Part shown: piece by piece, positions 11,315-22,900 of the stretch
Numbering within the stretch: position 1 is the stretch's first letter
Layout of the letters: each line of letters begins with the position of its first letter
From: Macrocystis pyrifera
Lineage: Eukaryota; Sar; Phaeophyceae; Laminariales; Laminariaceae
Length of the DNA stretch: 64,000 nt
Reading direction: 5' to 3'
Assembly: GCA_031763025.1 (NCBI GenBank)
Contig: JASSKH010000050.1
Location: 1 to 64,000, forward strand
Notes under the pieces: generated by a model
Told to the model about the DNA's origin: nothing
The model's input: only the letters and a program-made list of their open reading frames with translations
Databases searched by the model: none
Position numbers and translations under genes: made by a program

Positions 11315-13889
11315 CCCGAAAACTGAACTTACAATCCTGGGATACGAATGACTGACTGTTTGAGTGGAAGCAACAAAAAAAAATGGTGCCCATCAGGCAA
11401 TGGGCACGAAGGGTTTGAACGAAGCCGAAGTCGAAAGGGGTAATGCGCAGTGAAAGTACCTGAGGAGAGGGCGCGCACACCTACAGCACGCAATCCTTGG
11501 GCCTTGTCCGTTAGACCTTGGTCGACAGGTCATTGTGGAAGCTCAGATGTATCCCAGTTCTATTGCAGTGATGCAACCCCGAGACAACTGCTCTCTCAAT
11601 GACGAATTGGGAGAGAAATGGAAGTGATACGTGGGACAGCTGAGTGAGCCGGGAATGGCCGTTTTCGCTTTACACACCAGGCGGTGGTGTTCTTTGAGGA
11701 GCTGCGGTCTGTCTGGAGCGCTTCCAGGCAAGTGAAACAAGTCCACCTGGCCAGGTTGGGACTACGAGTACAAGTTTGTAGTAGGGTTTAGACCTTACCA
11801 ATCTTGGGCTCCATTTTTGCTTTAGGCCTCACGCAGGTTCACTTAGCCTTTGTTGCATACCAGGTACCAGGTACCTGGTATTCTCTTCATGAGTTAGAGA
11901 AGGCTGTTGTACACACAGGCAGACTAGAGGCTGCAGTACTTCTACTTGCTACAGTAGTATGTACTAGACCAAGGGCAGCAAACGCGCCTGGGGCTAGTCG
12001 TGAACTACTGCTGGCCCTGCTGTGCTCGACTTGTAATACGGAGCGCTTGAAGGTGATGTTCCTCGAGCTCTCTCTGCTAAATTTCTTACTGCGACGTACT
12101 ACGAAACAACTTTAACTTTGTACTTTTGGTCCGCACTTGAGAAATACGCTCAAGAAATCGAGGCTGAGTGCTTCACGAAAAAATAAGAAACTCGGTGTTA
12201 GAAATTAAGCTCAACTTGACCAACAAGATAGGGAAGTAGACATATACGAAGCACCAGCGATCGATATCCACCCGGGATAAGGAGAGCATGGAAAATGTAG
12301 CCGAGGAAAAAAAGATTTTGAGAGCGCAGCGAGACGAGAAACTGTCCTATAGAACATGCAGCGGTTGATGAGAGCCTAGCATATAAGAAACTGCCGTGTT
12401 AGAAATGAGCCGGTTGCACAGAACCTGTTGAGAAAGAAACCTTACAATTTCAGACATAACAGGTGTCGATGGTATGTGCGTCGTATACTCTAAGGCATTG
12501 AGCCTCGACGCCAGAGGTCTGACTTATGTGACGACGATGTTGTTCTGTGAGGTGGCGGAAGTTTCTCTACGCGCCACCGGAGGCGGTTCTCCGATCGCGT
12601 GCAATCGTCGTGTTCATGCGTCCCGTAAGCGTTGTTGATGGCCGCATGGAGAAACCACTACGCAACACGCCATACGATTTTGTTGTATCTATTTACGCAG
12701 GTGTGTAAAGTCATACGCGGGTGCGTAAAGTCGCGAGGTGGTCTGTGGCCAAGCTTCTCTTCCGCGTCTTCAAGCAGAACGATGCATCGGAGGGGCTCAT
12801 GGACCGAGAGAGGGAAACGGAAGGTGACACTCAGGTGGAGTTCTACACAACGTGTTTGCCCCATTTTTAATGTAGTGCTTGCGTAGTGTTCCCTCGGTCG
12901 AATTTGGTGTAGACTCTTTTATTTCATACTCCAACTCCCGTTTGTCTTTGTGTAGGTGAACAAAAGAGCGGCTACTATTTTTCTCCTTCTCCTGTCTCCC
13001 CCTTTCGCACCCCTTCCACCCCCCCTTCCGAGAACTGCGCTTTCTTACCAAATAAACACACCCCTGTTTTATAGCAACGTATTGTTAAGCAGGTCAAGAG
13101 CCCAGGGACTTGACAAGGTAAATTATCTTGGTAGTGGGTCAGCGGACTGTTGAACGCAACAGCCGAGTTGGCGGCAAGTACTACGTAGTCAGCGTGGAAG
13201 TTCAGCCGTAGGGCTCTGATCTCTACACCTTCCATGGCGCCGTGGTAAATACCCACTTCAAGGCCGGGGACCAAAAGGTGAGAAGTACGCAGGGTGCCCG
13301 TTGAACAGCAACGCTGTGAAAGCTTTCTTACATCATTTTCATTGCATGGCGGGTGTTTTGCTATGTTTTACTCTTGTTGCCGCTGTTGGGGAAATGTTTC
13401 TGAACTTTCAGTTGGTCTCCGCAGTAGATCGTTGACGCCGGCAATTTGAATAAACGCGTCATACGGACTTGTTTGTAGTTCTTGTGATTGCGTTCGCCAT
13501 CCGACAATGTGCGGCATGAGCTTCAACGTTGAACACTGAGAAACACGACAATCCCCGAAAAAGGAAACCAAGGGAAACCAAAACAAAATGGAAATATATG
13601 CACGTGGTCTTACTCCTTCCTCTGCTATTACTGCTTAACTCCATCTAAATCTTTAACTGTCCTTGCTCCTTCCTTCTGAGTACATTTTCGTTTGCGATCG
13701 TTAAAGAGGACAAGGACTTCATGCTCCTGGGATTCATGCCGCATGCTAGATTCTTGCTCTTGTCATGGACGGAACGCTCCGTATTGCTGCAACGGCTAGG
13801 GACAAGCGGCGGCGTGCATGCACGGATGTTGGGACTGAGATTAGTACGGGGGTGGGAGCGGCGGCAGGATCGGTTACGGGGGCGGGAGC

Positions 13890-15880
13890 AGGCGTGGCGC
13901 TGAGAGTGGCCTCTCCAGTCAGTCGAGACCTTTGCAGAGGGTGGTGTGGGGAGAAACGCGGCGGGGGCAGGGGCGGGGGTGGTGGCGGGAGCTGAGGCTT
14001 TGCAATCCAGCCTACCCAAGCCCACGGAACGGATGGTCTTGGACATAGCATGGGGGGAAGCTCCGGGTAGTGTAGAGGGTTTACATCCATCTGAACTTTG
14101 CAGGCGATGTCGGTTGGGTATTGGCTGCTTGAATGTTGTACATAGAAAATTAAAGGTATGCCAGTACTATGTATATGCCCAATGAGCTTGTTGTGATGCG
14201 TTTTAAATCGCTTGTTTGTGGGTATGTGATGCATAGGAAGGGACGCGGCATGTTGTTCCTGTTTTGATTCGTTCTAGCGGGTAGTTCTTGCGGGTATTGT
14301 TACTAGTTGGATGATATCTGGTATGTGCTTTTGTCGATTACGCGTGTTTTTATTTATTCGTTGTTCGGGGTGTTTGGCGTTCACTCTTATGCCGTGCTGT
14401 TTCGTTGTGATGATTAATGTACGGTATTGTATACGTAGCTCTTACCCTGCTACGACTATGTGTACTACTGTTGTGCAGAATGTGTTCATTTGTGTGTACG
14501 CGTGTATCTGTTGCAGGGAGTACAATGCCGTTTGAGAATAGAGGCACTGTTTGTTCCATGGAAGTAGGATCTACGCTTTGTCGGACGGCGAACGAACCAC
14601 CTGGTCACACTAGTATACTGCTGTGACGAGTTAACGCCGAGGGAGAGCAGCGACCAAGGCCGTTGTTTGCCTTTGGCTTGAACGCCTCCTCATAGCGGGG
14701 TGCGCGAGGCTTCCACTATTTAGTTATTGACTGCTGTTGTGTGTCTGTCAGTGTGCTCGTTTGTCCGTGCCGGAAGATAAACTGCGTCCATGCCTTGTTT
14801 TTATCAGTGCGACACCTCCAGAGCACCGGTTCCAACGAATGCCGGTTGCGCAGAAGCAGGCATGCACACGGTAGCCCGTGGGCGTGGTTTTCTTTCAAAC
14901 TCTCCCGGGGTTGGACACCGCCGTGTTCAGTTTATATCATACTTAAATTGATTATGTCATGTGGCTACGGATGCATAGCAGCGCAGCAGCTTTCTGCGGG
15001 GGGGGGGGGGGGGGGGGGGGGGATTATTATCATATTGATTGTACTCCTCCTCCTGCGTCTTTTAGTGCTATGAGAAAACTACGACCTACTGCTAATCATA
15101 CTCTACGCGTACTGTACATATGAAACGTGCTCCTGTGTAATACTCGCGGAGGAAAGTATTTTCTGCTAGAAATGCTACCACTACTCTTGTTACTGCTACT
15201 ATAGGCGTACCTACCGTCGTATTTTTCACTACGGTTGTGACTAGTGTAGGCATTACCACAGCATTATTATTAACAGTGCACCACCACTATTACCACTTCC
15301 GCTTCTAGTACTGCTGTACCTACGACTACTGACCAAAACAGGGCGATGATGGACCCTCTTTGACAATATTTCCCCTGGTACAACACGCAGGCAAACCTAC
15401 AGCACAAGAGTGGAGTGTTGCAGGAGTACTGCTACTGCTGTACGACGTTGTAACCAGCCCTGAAGCGCATACTACAGCAAATCCATGCTACGGCGGTTTC
15501 GAGAGTTAGTCGTGTTTTGCTTCGTGCAAAAGCGTATTGCACAGCAACACACAATATAGTACACGCAGACACAAGTCTGAACACAGGTCTGCACACAACT
15601 GGGCCACTTTGCCCCAGCGAAGGACACGAGGTCAGGCCTGGCAAGAACCCACGAAGTGTGGCAGTTGAGAGTTTTTTTGGGCCCTATATCATACGACGAT
15701 ATCCAGTGTGATGGGCATTTCGTAATTTTCCTAATATTCGGCGATTATGAAAACAATCGCTGGAGAAATTGTAAGTATCATATTAGAGAAAATGGGCAAA
15801 ATGGTCATGTGCCTACACCCACTCTACGGCTGCCTCGTTGTCGCCCCGCAATAACACACAATCCCTCATTTCGAACGGAC
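13890..15880. other. Intergenic with degenerate TAC/ACT-rich tract
   Basis: Contains a GGGGC-rich patch (13930-13995), a long guanine run at 14998-15022 and a stretch from about 15150 to 15330 of drifting CTACTAC/ATTATT triplets that resembles an eroded trinucleotide array. No supported gene is visible. Short frames at 14311-14626 overlap in several phases and lack motifs. Confidence 0.5.
14998..15022. repeat. Homopolymer (G)25
   Basis: Run of 25 guanines followed by ATTATTATCATATTG. It could form G-quadruplex DNA and its length is uncertain in any assembly. Confidence 0.95.
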
Positions 15881-15889
15881 TTTCAGCAC

Positions 15890-16290
15890 AGAGACGAGAA
15901 CCCATGCAGAAACCACCATGCCCAGCAGTTCGAGGACATTAATTGATATATCGTTCTCATCTGCAACGGACTTGCGCGATCCACACAATCGAGCCCTCTC
16001 CCCTGCGTCAAGCTCGTATCGTCAGTAGACGCCAGTTTCAAGACAAAACCCCCCGACAGCGGTTTTAGATGCGTCCGAAAACAGAGTACGTCTAGGGGGC
16101 GCTCAAGCAAATGATACATCGGAGCCGACAAGGTTCCGACGCGCGTGTCCAACCCTTCCTCAACGAACCACCTCCAAACCTCGAGGTCACCGTGGAACTC
16201 GGGTCCCAGGGCGAGACGCCGCCCGGGGTTTGCCATACGACAATCAAAATCAGCTCCGGCGGCAATGCGCGGCATACCAACCGAAGCCAA
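15890..16290 (-). pseudogene. Retroelement RNase H-like remnant
   Basis: This continues the reverse transcriptase at 16291-17633 downstream on the minus strand. The N-terminal part (GMPRIAAGADFDCRMANPGR) leads into a connection region, and the DNA near 15910-15950 encodes INVLELLGMVVSAW in another phase, which resembles the conserved glutamate-containing helix of an RNase H fold. At least one frameshift separates these blocks. Sequence similarity to a retroelement ends at about 15890 with no integrase or tyrosine recombinase seen, so the 3' end of the element is missing here. Confidence 0.55.
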
Positions 16291-17633
16291 CTAGCGGTTA
16301 ACGAAAAAGCGCCCCGGACGAACAGCAAAGGACACATGCATGAGAAAGCCAACTAACTGTGACACCTGCTTCGCTGAAGCGGACGCATGAGACGAGGGCC
16401 ACTCCGCGAGGATATTGTGCAGCTTGAGTCGCTTATGCGACGGCAACGTAACAGTAAGCGCTTCAGTATCAATGATCCATCCCAAGACTTCGAGGTGCGT
16501 GTCCCAGTTAGTTATTTTCTTGGCTGACAAGAGGGGTAGATCGGAAACACTACGTTCGCCCAACAAGTGAAAATGGCCCGACGCCAGCGACTGTACAGCA
16601 CGCAAGCAACGGCGGCCGTCCGGCCACCATTGCAACTCGACGAGAATGCCATCGTCTACGTAGTACCTCACAAACAATTTGCTTCCGGTGAGGCCTCCTG
16701 CACCAGGAAAGGGCCCACAATCACGCGGAATAGCAACAACTTGAACTCCCCGCGGCGGGGAGAGTTCAACGTGCGAAACGGCGGCAGCCCCATGTGGGGA
16801 AACATCTGCGCCTTGAAACGTAGTGTGGGTGTGAGCGTGCTCGGGCGCAGAGGCCATCAACCCCCAAAACCCAGGACTCTTACGCCAACCAAACTGCAAG
16901 CGCAAATCCACGACAACGCGATTGCCGAAAACGTATCCAAAGGTCGATGCGCTTGCCGGATCAACCAAAACCTGTCGAAAGGCGTCTTTAACGTCCACAC
17001 ACGACACAACAGGATCCGAGCGCGAATACCGTGCGTCTGTCGCAAAAACAACACCCGTAAAAGCACATCACGAAGCACGTGTCCGAGCTCGCACGATGGC
17101 GCGGAGTCAAAGTCAGTGTCACCGTTAACACTGGTTCGACCATCCCCGCGCGCAAACGTGAGATCGTGAATAATCCTTAACTTGGGTTCGAGAACGACGC
17201 TCAGCGGTGAAATGTGAATACCCTGGATCTCGTCTGCAAATCGCAATTCAAACACCACCGCTCGGCCGTGCACAATGTCTGCGCATATCTTATCATGGAT
17301 GGCCACAGTATGCATGGCAACGCCCGTGTGATTACCATACGCGAGTTCAGTGGTCAAATCCCCCCACCGTGCGACGCAAACAGGCGCGCCTGGCGCCAGC
17401 ACACGAAGCAACAAAGAAATACGGGGGAATTTCTTGAACTCACCAAACCAGTGCTGTACGACGGCAACGTTAGTACATGAAGCGAACAATGAAGCGCCGA
17501 TGGTGGACAGGAAAAGAGGAACACTGCCTTGACACTGTCGCAAGAGTGAGGAGCTGAGCGAAGCGACTTGATCGAGGCTCGCTGAGCCTCGCCCAGATAC
17601 TGCCTGCGCCACTACCCCCGAGCGGCAATCCAC
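16291..17633 (-). pseudogene. Reverse transcriptase of a degenerate retroelement
   Basis: Two overlapping minus-strand frames (17633-16857 and 17007-16291) together cover a reverse transcriptase. In order they show an LRIIHDLTF block preceding the fingers, a VKDAFRQV block (first catalytic Asp region), a GWRKSPGFWGLM block and FVRYYVDDGILVE, which holds the YVDD active site. A WDTHLEVLGWIIDTEALTV motif and a KQVSQLVGFLMH thumb-like block follow. The frames change phase around 16860-17010, so one polypeptide would need a frameshift, and I call it a pseudogene. It lies downstream of the CCCH-finger Gag-like ORF on the same strand, the expected Gag-Pol order. The absence of LTRs, integrase or recombinase leaves the choice between DIRS-like and Ty3-like open. 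Confidence 0.8.
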
Positions 17634-18007
17634 GCATCTACCTCATCTGTGATCGCATCCAAACGCACGTCACCGACCGCACCCTGCACGCACACCGTGT
17701 CAACGGACCCATCACCCTGCACACACACCGTGTCACCGGGCAAATAACTCCCACTCACGCCCATACCCGTACCTTGGTTCGAGAAGGGAGCCGAACCCGG
17801 AGTCACAGCAACGCGATCTCGCCCGACACCGCCGTCGCCAGTCAGAGCACCTAAAGCGCGCCGACGCACCCCCCCCCTTCCTTCGTGGGTTGCCAGCCGA
17901 GTCCCAGCTCCGCCGTTGGCGACAAGCGCCGTCGCCGCTCCACCGCCTGCCCGCGCCGCCGACGCACCCCCCAGTGTTGGCCCAACCGACAGGAAGGGCC
18001 CGTGTCT

Positions 18008-18931
18008 TCATCTCGAACCAGAACCGCCACCTGCCCCGGCCCCCCCGCAACCCCCACCTGGGCGGAGCACCATGGCCCGCGACCCACCAGCCTTCGCCTC
18101 CGCGCCACCTCGCATTACCCCCGCCGGTGCCGCCGATCCACCATCGAGGAGCGCCGTAGGAGACAAGGCGTCGGACGGGGTATTAGCGTGCACGAATTTG
18201 CAGTCGGAGAACCGACATCGGCCCGTGGACGAAACAATCCCGCACAGCGGGGCGTTCTTCTTTCTCGGCGGCCCCATCCTGGCAGGGGCGAGGCTTTGGC
18301 TCCGCTTGTATGCCCCATCCCGACTGTCGCGTGGACCTTGGAGACCTTCGACAAGCCTCAGAACGTCGCCCCCGGACGAGCAAAAGGAGAGCGTGTGACT
18401 GAAGGCAGGGACAAGCGGCGCGTCAAACACCGCGTCAGACTGAGGGGGAACGGTCAACGGACGAACTTGCTGGGCGAACCTCATCAGGTCGTTCACCCAA
18501 AGACGTAAGTCGTCGTTCACCATTTCGCTCATAACGGCCCTCGCCGTGGAGCCGAAAAGCAAAAATATGTTGCTGAGAGTGTGACGGCGAAGACCAGCAG
18601 CCGCGGATGTAAAGGAGGCGTTGACGGGTGCCAGCCGGTTCAGGCACGCGCGGTCGTCGGCGACATCCACCGAGAGTCCAACTGTAAGAACCGCCATAAG
18701 AGCATGGCGCAAGAGATCCAGGCGGTCCGCGACCATCACCAGGTGGTCAACCGGTCGATCGGCACGTGGCCCATACAAGGCCACGTCAAAATTGCTGACC
18801 GCACGAAGCTGAGCCACCACCGCCGCCGTAACATCGACGCTCTCCCCCACAAACGACTGGATATCCACGGCCGACTCGCCGAGGTTCGGGGGCAAGCGTC
18901 CCCGAAGCAGCCAGTGTTTGCGAGATGACAT
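18008..18931 (-). CDS. Gag-like ORF with CCCH zinc finger
   Basis: A 307-codon frame, the longest credible ORF of the retroelement. Residues 1-200 are hydrophobic and helical (LDLLRHALMAVLTVGLSVDV), as expected for a capsid-like region. A single zinc-binding signature follows near residue 230: CGIVSSTGRCRFSDCKFVH, spaced C-x8-C-x4-C-x3-H. The tail is Gly/Ala-rich and basic. Known Gag proteins carry such fingers for nucleic-acid binding. The reverse transcriptase starts about 375 bp downstream on the same strand. An upstream frame ending at 18965 supplies a coiled-coil N-terminal part in a different phase, so this ORF is probably truncated at its N-terminus by a frameshift. Confidence 0.6.
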   Translation of the reverse strand: MSSRKHWLLRGRLPPNLGESAVDIQSFVGESVDVTAAVVAQLRAVSNFDVALYGPRADRPVDHLVMVADRLDLLRHALMAVLTVGLSVDVADDRACLNRLAPVNASFTSAAAGLRRHTLSNIFLLFGSTARAVMSEMVNDDLRLWVNDLMRFAQQVRPLTVPPQSDAVFDAPLVPAFSHTLSFCSSGGDVLRLVEGLQGPRDSRDGAYKRSQSLAPARMGPPRKKNAPLCGIVSSTGRCRFSDCKFVHANTPSDALSPTALLDGGSAAPAGVMRGGAEAKAGGSRAMVLRPGGGCGGAGAGGGSGSR

Positions 18932-18964
18932 CTTTTTCCACGTGGCCGTGTCGTCGGTGAGCTG

Positions 18965-19480
18965 CTATTTCTGTACATGGCGCTCCCTCGCATCTCCGCT
19001 GTCCCGCACAGAAGGCTCACGGTCGGAACAGTTGTCAACAAACTGCTGCAGGAGCACTTCGTTGTTGGCGATCTTGGATACGCTGCTGGTGACGGCGTCC
19101 CGAAGGCCAGCCACAGGCAGGAGCACGTTGTCCAGTGTAGATTTGACGCCTAGTATATCCGTGTCTATTCGGGAAAACTCGGATGCCACCTGGTTCTGCC
19201 AATGCGGAACGTCAGCCGTCGATACTGCTCCCCCCGAGGCTGCCGGCATAGATGAAGGGCCAGCCGAAGCCGCGGTGGTGGCAACAGCAGCCGCAGCGTT
19301 GGCCTGGCGAACGGACGCAGCTTAATCTGCGGCCTGGCGTGCCTCGGCCTCGGCTATCCCAGCACGGCGTGCGTCTACCTCCGCTTGCACAGCAGCTACA
19401 GCAGCATGAGCATTCGCCTCAGCTTCTGTTTGTGCAGCAAACCTCGCAACCTGCGCTTCGCGCGCAATAGTAGCCGCACT
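18965..19480 (-). pseudogene. N-terminal part of the Gag-like protein (Ala-rich coiled coil)
   Basis: The minus strand from about 19480 to 18965 reads in one phase as an Ala/Glu-rich coiled coil (AAVAAVQAEVDARRAGIAEA). It is interrupted by a single TAA at about 19325 and continues through VPHWQNQVASEFSRIDTDIL to a stop at 18965. The following Gag-like ORF starts 34 bp away in another phase. I read the two as one decayed Gag with a nonsense codon and a frameshift. Confidence 0.45.
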
Positions 19481-19573
19481 GGCCGTGGCCTCCGGCGACT
19501 TGCTCTCTCGTCGGACATCCCGAACTCAAACTAGTCTCACACCTTGGACCTGTAGCTCTGCCTAAGCTTCACT

Positions 19574-19587
19574 GCTCTGATACGTGG
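19574..19587 (-). promoter_or_regulatory. Possible tRNA-Met primer-binding site
   Basis: The minus strand reads CCACGTATCAGAGC, close to the TGGTATCAGAGC sequence complementary to initiator tRNA-Met used by many LTR retroelements. It lies about 100 bp upstream of the Gag-like region and directly follows a CCA. No second LTR copy was found to confirm it. Confidence 0.3.
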
Positions 19588-20059
19588 AGGTTGCGGCTAC
19601 GTACCAGACAAGGTGTGTTTACCAAGGGCTACGATTCATGCTACCATGAATCACCGCAGTCATCTGATTGGCTTGAACTTCTTACGTACGTACAAAACTC
19701 ACATTCTCTCATTCTTCCGAGAATATTCTGCGCGCCTATCGGTGCCCATCGTGTGCCCATTGCCCATTGTTTACTTGAAAACTCGTCTTTTTATTTTTTC
19801 AGTGACCCAAAAACCCCCTCCCCGCGCAGGATCATCCCGGAACGACATCTACTTAGGCGATTGTACTGCGGACTGAAGGCCAACTATGTCAGGAGACACG
19901 TCAAGCAATGCAAAACGTGCGCTGTCAAGGGGTGTAGGGCCGAGTGTTCCAGACTAGAATCTATTTTTTTGTTGGCAGTCAAGGCATGTCAAGGCAAAGT
20001 TGCTGTCTGCCAAGGAGTCAAAATACCGTCTCTGCCATCTTCGCTCAAGGCTGACTGAT

Positions 20060-20255
20060 ACCTGATACCGGACGGACTCGAGTTTTTCCAAGCTCAGCAT
20101 CCAAGCCCGCCGCCGTCAACCTATTAACAGAGTCGTACCGAGCTCAACATCGAAACACAGACGTGGCATAGGGTTCGGAAAATCAGCTTGGATGCTGTGC
20201 TCGGAAAAAAGCTTTACCTCGGGTAGGTTGATTTGACCGGACTCGGGTTGATTGA
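20060..20255. mobile_element. Foldback element related to the 10970-11314 element
   Basis: Contains an inverted pair, TCCAAGCTCAGCATCCAAGC at 20087-20106 and GCTTGGATGCTGTGCTCGGA at 20186-20205. It shares the AGCTCAGCATCC units and the GTGGCATAGGGTT junction seen in the 345-bp element, but has one TAGGGTT and then TCGG instead of the TTAGGG array. This is probably a divergent relative or relic of the same family. Confidence 0.55.
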
Positions 20256-20391
20256 TCCGCATACAATATTATACTCTTATTATTAGCCCCGCGCCAGTCA
20301 TCAGAGTGATTCATTGTCAACCCTACTCACTGCCTTGTTGGTGTGGTTGCATAATTGTTGTTTGTTACTTCCGCACAGTACATGAGTACGG

Positions 20392-20470
20392 GTTCAGGAT
20401 GCCTGCCGCTGCTCGGCGACTTTCTTTCGTAGAAATTGGGGTACGACTAAAAAAAAAAAAAAATATGACA
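20392..20470 (+). repeat. Dispersed repeat fragment (partner at 44626-44700)
   Basis: GGTTCAGGATGCCTGC..GCTCGGCGACTTTC..TACGACTAAA aligns with GGTGCAGGCATTCGGCATGCCTGCTACCCGGCGACTTTC..TACGACAAAA at 44626-44700. A second shared block, ATTTCTGGACGAATTTACGAAA at 21042, matches ATTTCTGGACGAATTCACGAAA at 44750. The extra DNA between the blocks here fits the foldback at 20521-21001. Confidence 0.6.
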
Positions 20471-20520
20471 TCACACTCCAGTCTCCTAAACTTAACATCG
20501 AAGGCCAACTCTTACGCCGT

Positions 20521-21001
20521 CGGATTCGCAGTCAGTTGAAAAAGTCCCTTTCATCACGTTCGCAAGAGTTTTTGCCCCCGAAAATGTTAAAATTGGTCTT
20601 TCTCGCCTCCAAATTTCTCGGGGTTCTCTCGGAGATCTATCTGTGGGGATGTTTCCCGCTTCTCGAGGGGCCCGGTTGCAAGAAATCACCGTCGGCACTT
20701 TTCCGATCCAAACAGATCCAAATGAGGTGATATGATTGCGACCGGGGATCGGATCGAAACAAACGTTTTTTTCGATCGGATTGGGCGTTTGGATCGTGTT
20801 TGACCCAGTTGGATAAAAAACGTGCGGACGTCAATTTCCTGTACTACCTGGGTGCCTGGAGAAGTGGCAAACACCCCTAGATATAAAGCTTGGAGAGCGA
20901 TCTGACACATTCTGATTTGAGGCGAGAAATGCCAATTTCCAACATTTACGGGGCAACAGCTCCTGCGAACGTGCTGAAAGTTTTTTTCAAATCCGACTGC
21001 A
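20521..21001. mobile_element. Foldback (inverted-repeat) element, about 480 bp
   Basis: Arms of about 85-90 bp lie at 20521-20613 and 20915-21001. The left arm reads CATCACGTTCGCAAGAG..TTGCCCCCGAAAATGTTAAAATTGG..TCTCGCCTCC. The reverse complement of the right arm reads CAGCACGTTCGCAGGAG..TTGCCCCGTAAATGTTGGAAATTGG..TCTCGCCTCA. The central 300 bp is unique and non-coding. It sits inside a dispersed repeat whose partner near 44.7 kb lacks it. Confidence 0.7.
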
Positions 21002-21059
21002 TGAGAATCAGCCTAGTGATCAAAATGGAAAAAAGGAGGGATTTCTGGACGAATTTACG

Positions 21060-22900
21060 AAACCCTTTTTCACTTTGTTTTACCTGTTTTTAGTATACTC
21101 CACCAGTCTGGATCTCGTAAATGGGTAGTGTAGTGTCGGATACTTTTCTTTACGTGCACCCTGGTGCACCCCAGAATATACCGTTTGCTTATTTTATTAG
21201 TGAATTCGTCTCGTCTTGTCGTACAGCAGCTGTGACGTCAGATCCCCTAAGATCTCGTCGGCAATTTTTAGCTTCAATCTCTTGTGGATGGGCGAATCGT
21301 GTTTGATGAAAGTTTGCCGAGATTGCCAGAATGCAAGACGAGACGTACCCCCCCCGTCTCGTTGTAAATCAGCATAGTTATATCCTTCACCAAGCTTGAT
21401 GCCGTCACGCCTGTGCATACTTGGCGTGTCGTCCACGCTATATATACTCGTCACACAGGCAACAACTGCTATGTTATAGCCTTTAAGTCGAACCTGAGCC
21501 CGTACTCACGATAACAATGAGGCTTCATATAGCCCTCTTTCTAAGTGGATCGCACGCATGCACAGCAGCAGTACACCCACACATGAGGAAGAGCATTTTG
21601 CACCAACAATACCGTCTGAGGGTCCCGTTAATGAGTTATTCCCGTATGCATGTGTGCGGTGACAATCAAAGTACATTTCACGAAGCAAGCTCAATCGATT
21701 GCGATAAACCTGGCGTCGGAGGAACGGGCAAGAGAAGGATAGCAATGTACCGCCCTTAAGGCTTCTCGTGTCAAGCAGTCAATAGGTTAACGGCTCTGCT
21801 AGGTTGGCCTACGTTGACTAGTTCAGGCCTGGTGACGTTTCGAAAGTACAAGAAGCTGAGACTCTTGTACGAGCTCGTTGGTTTTTCAATCTATATATTG
21901 CAGTGTGGTGTGTATCGTGTGCTGTATTGTTTCGTCGAGTGTAGTGCATGTGCGAGCCGTGTGGATGACGTGAGGGGTTGGTTGGTAGCCTCATGCAGTT
22001 ACGTACGAACAGATGTTTCCACGGTGCACATGAACGACAAAATCCTCAATACTTGCGCTCTTTTCGTGAGCAATTTATATGCTGTAGCCTACTAACCGAC
22101 ACCTAATAATATTTTTAGCGAATGCTAGTAGTAGAGTACGATAATAATTTCTAGTGTGAAAGGCGTAAAAAAAAGGGATCCTCTTCCGATTCACCTGAAG
22201 CGTCCGCCGAGCGCGAAATGCCGCATCGTTCATCCAAAAACGAGAGGAGGACCGGCGTTAGTAGGGCTAATGAACGGGTCAGAAGAACACATTTCGTGAA
22301 ACAAACCGGTGATACGTTAGGTGGGTCTCTTTTGAGTCCTTCATATTCAGCCGGCGAGAGCGACCCGGTGGAGTGACCACCTTAGGAGTATTGCTTGCCA
22401 GCCATAAGTCTTCAACTTTGTTTTGCACGGCGATATGCGCCGTCATGGGGATTGTTCGCTACTCTGCAACAAGAAAATATGTTTGCGTCGAATTTGGAGA
22501 GGGGTACAGAGCCACTCGCCCGAGTGGCGTAAACGCGGTAGTGAACGTGGGGGTAACCCCAGTACCGTAGCACCAGTCAACTTGTTGAGCTTGCAACCCG
22601 CAAAGCACTCCCATCGGCGATCGAGAGATCCCTAAGAACTGTATCAAAATCCATTTTCGATCTGCTTGCGACAATGCTCTGTATGGCGATCGATGCTTGG
22701 GAGAAGCGATCGAAACCTACTTTGTAGACGAAAGACGCCCAGAGACAAGGCACTCGATCGAAAGCCGACAACTCGAATATATTTTCAAAAACACACTCCA
22801 TCATGACCACCCCGGCCATTTCATGACAGCTTGCAACCAAAACATTGCAGCGGGCGTGACTCATTCATGGTTTTCGGAGAGGTGTGATGTTGTTGTATCA
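21060..22900. other. Intergenic, no supported gene
   Basis: Short overlapping frames only. Nothing is duplicated downstream of copy 2 of the fucosyltransferase gene except possibly the last part near 22.9 kb. Confidence 0.5.

Larger units (their letters stand above)
10925..13890 (+). mobile_element. Copia-associated repeat, copy A (inverted relative to copy B)
   Basis: About 2.6 kb, excluding an inserted small element, matches the reverse complement of 40115-43000 at high identity. A 103-codon frame here (11804-12115) differs from its counterpart (42462-42151) at only 8 residues. In copy B this block lies directly upstream of Copia protease and integrase remnants, so it probably carries the 5' and Gag part of that element. 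Here the match stops at about 13890, in the Arg/Gly-rich region just before the protease, and no pol follows. The conserved frames run on both strands, so I do not assign a single Gag frame. Interrupted by the 345-bp element at 10970-11314. Confidence 0.75.
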
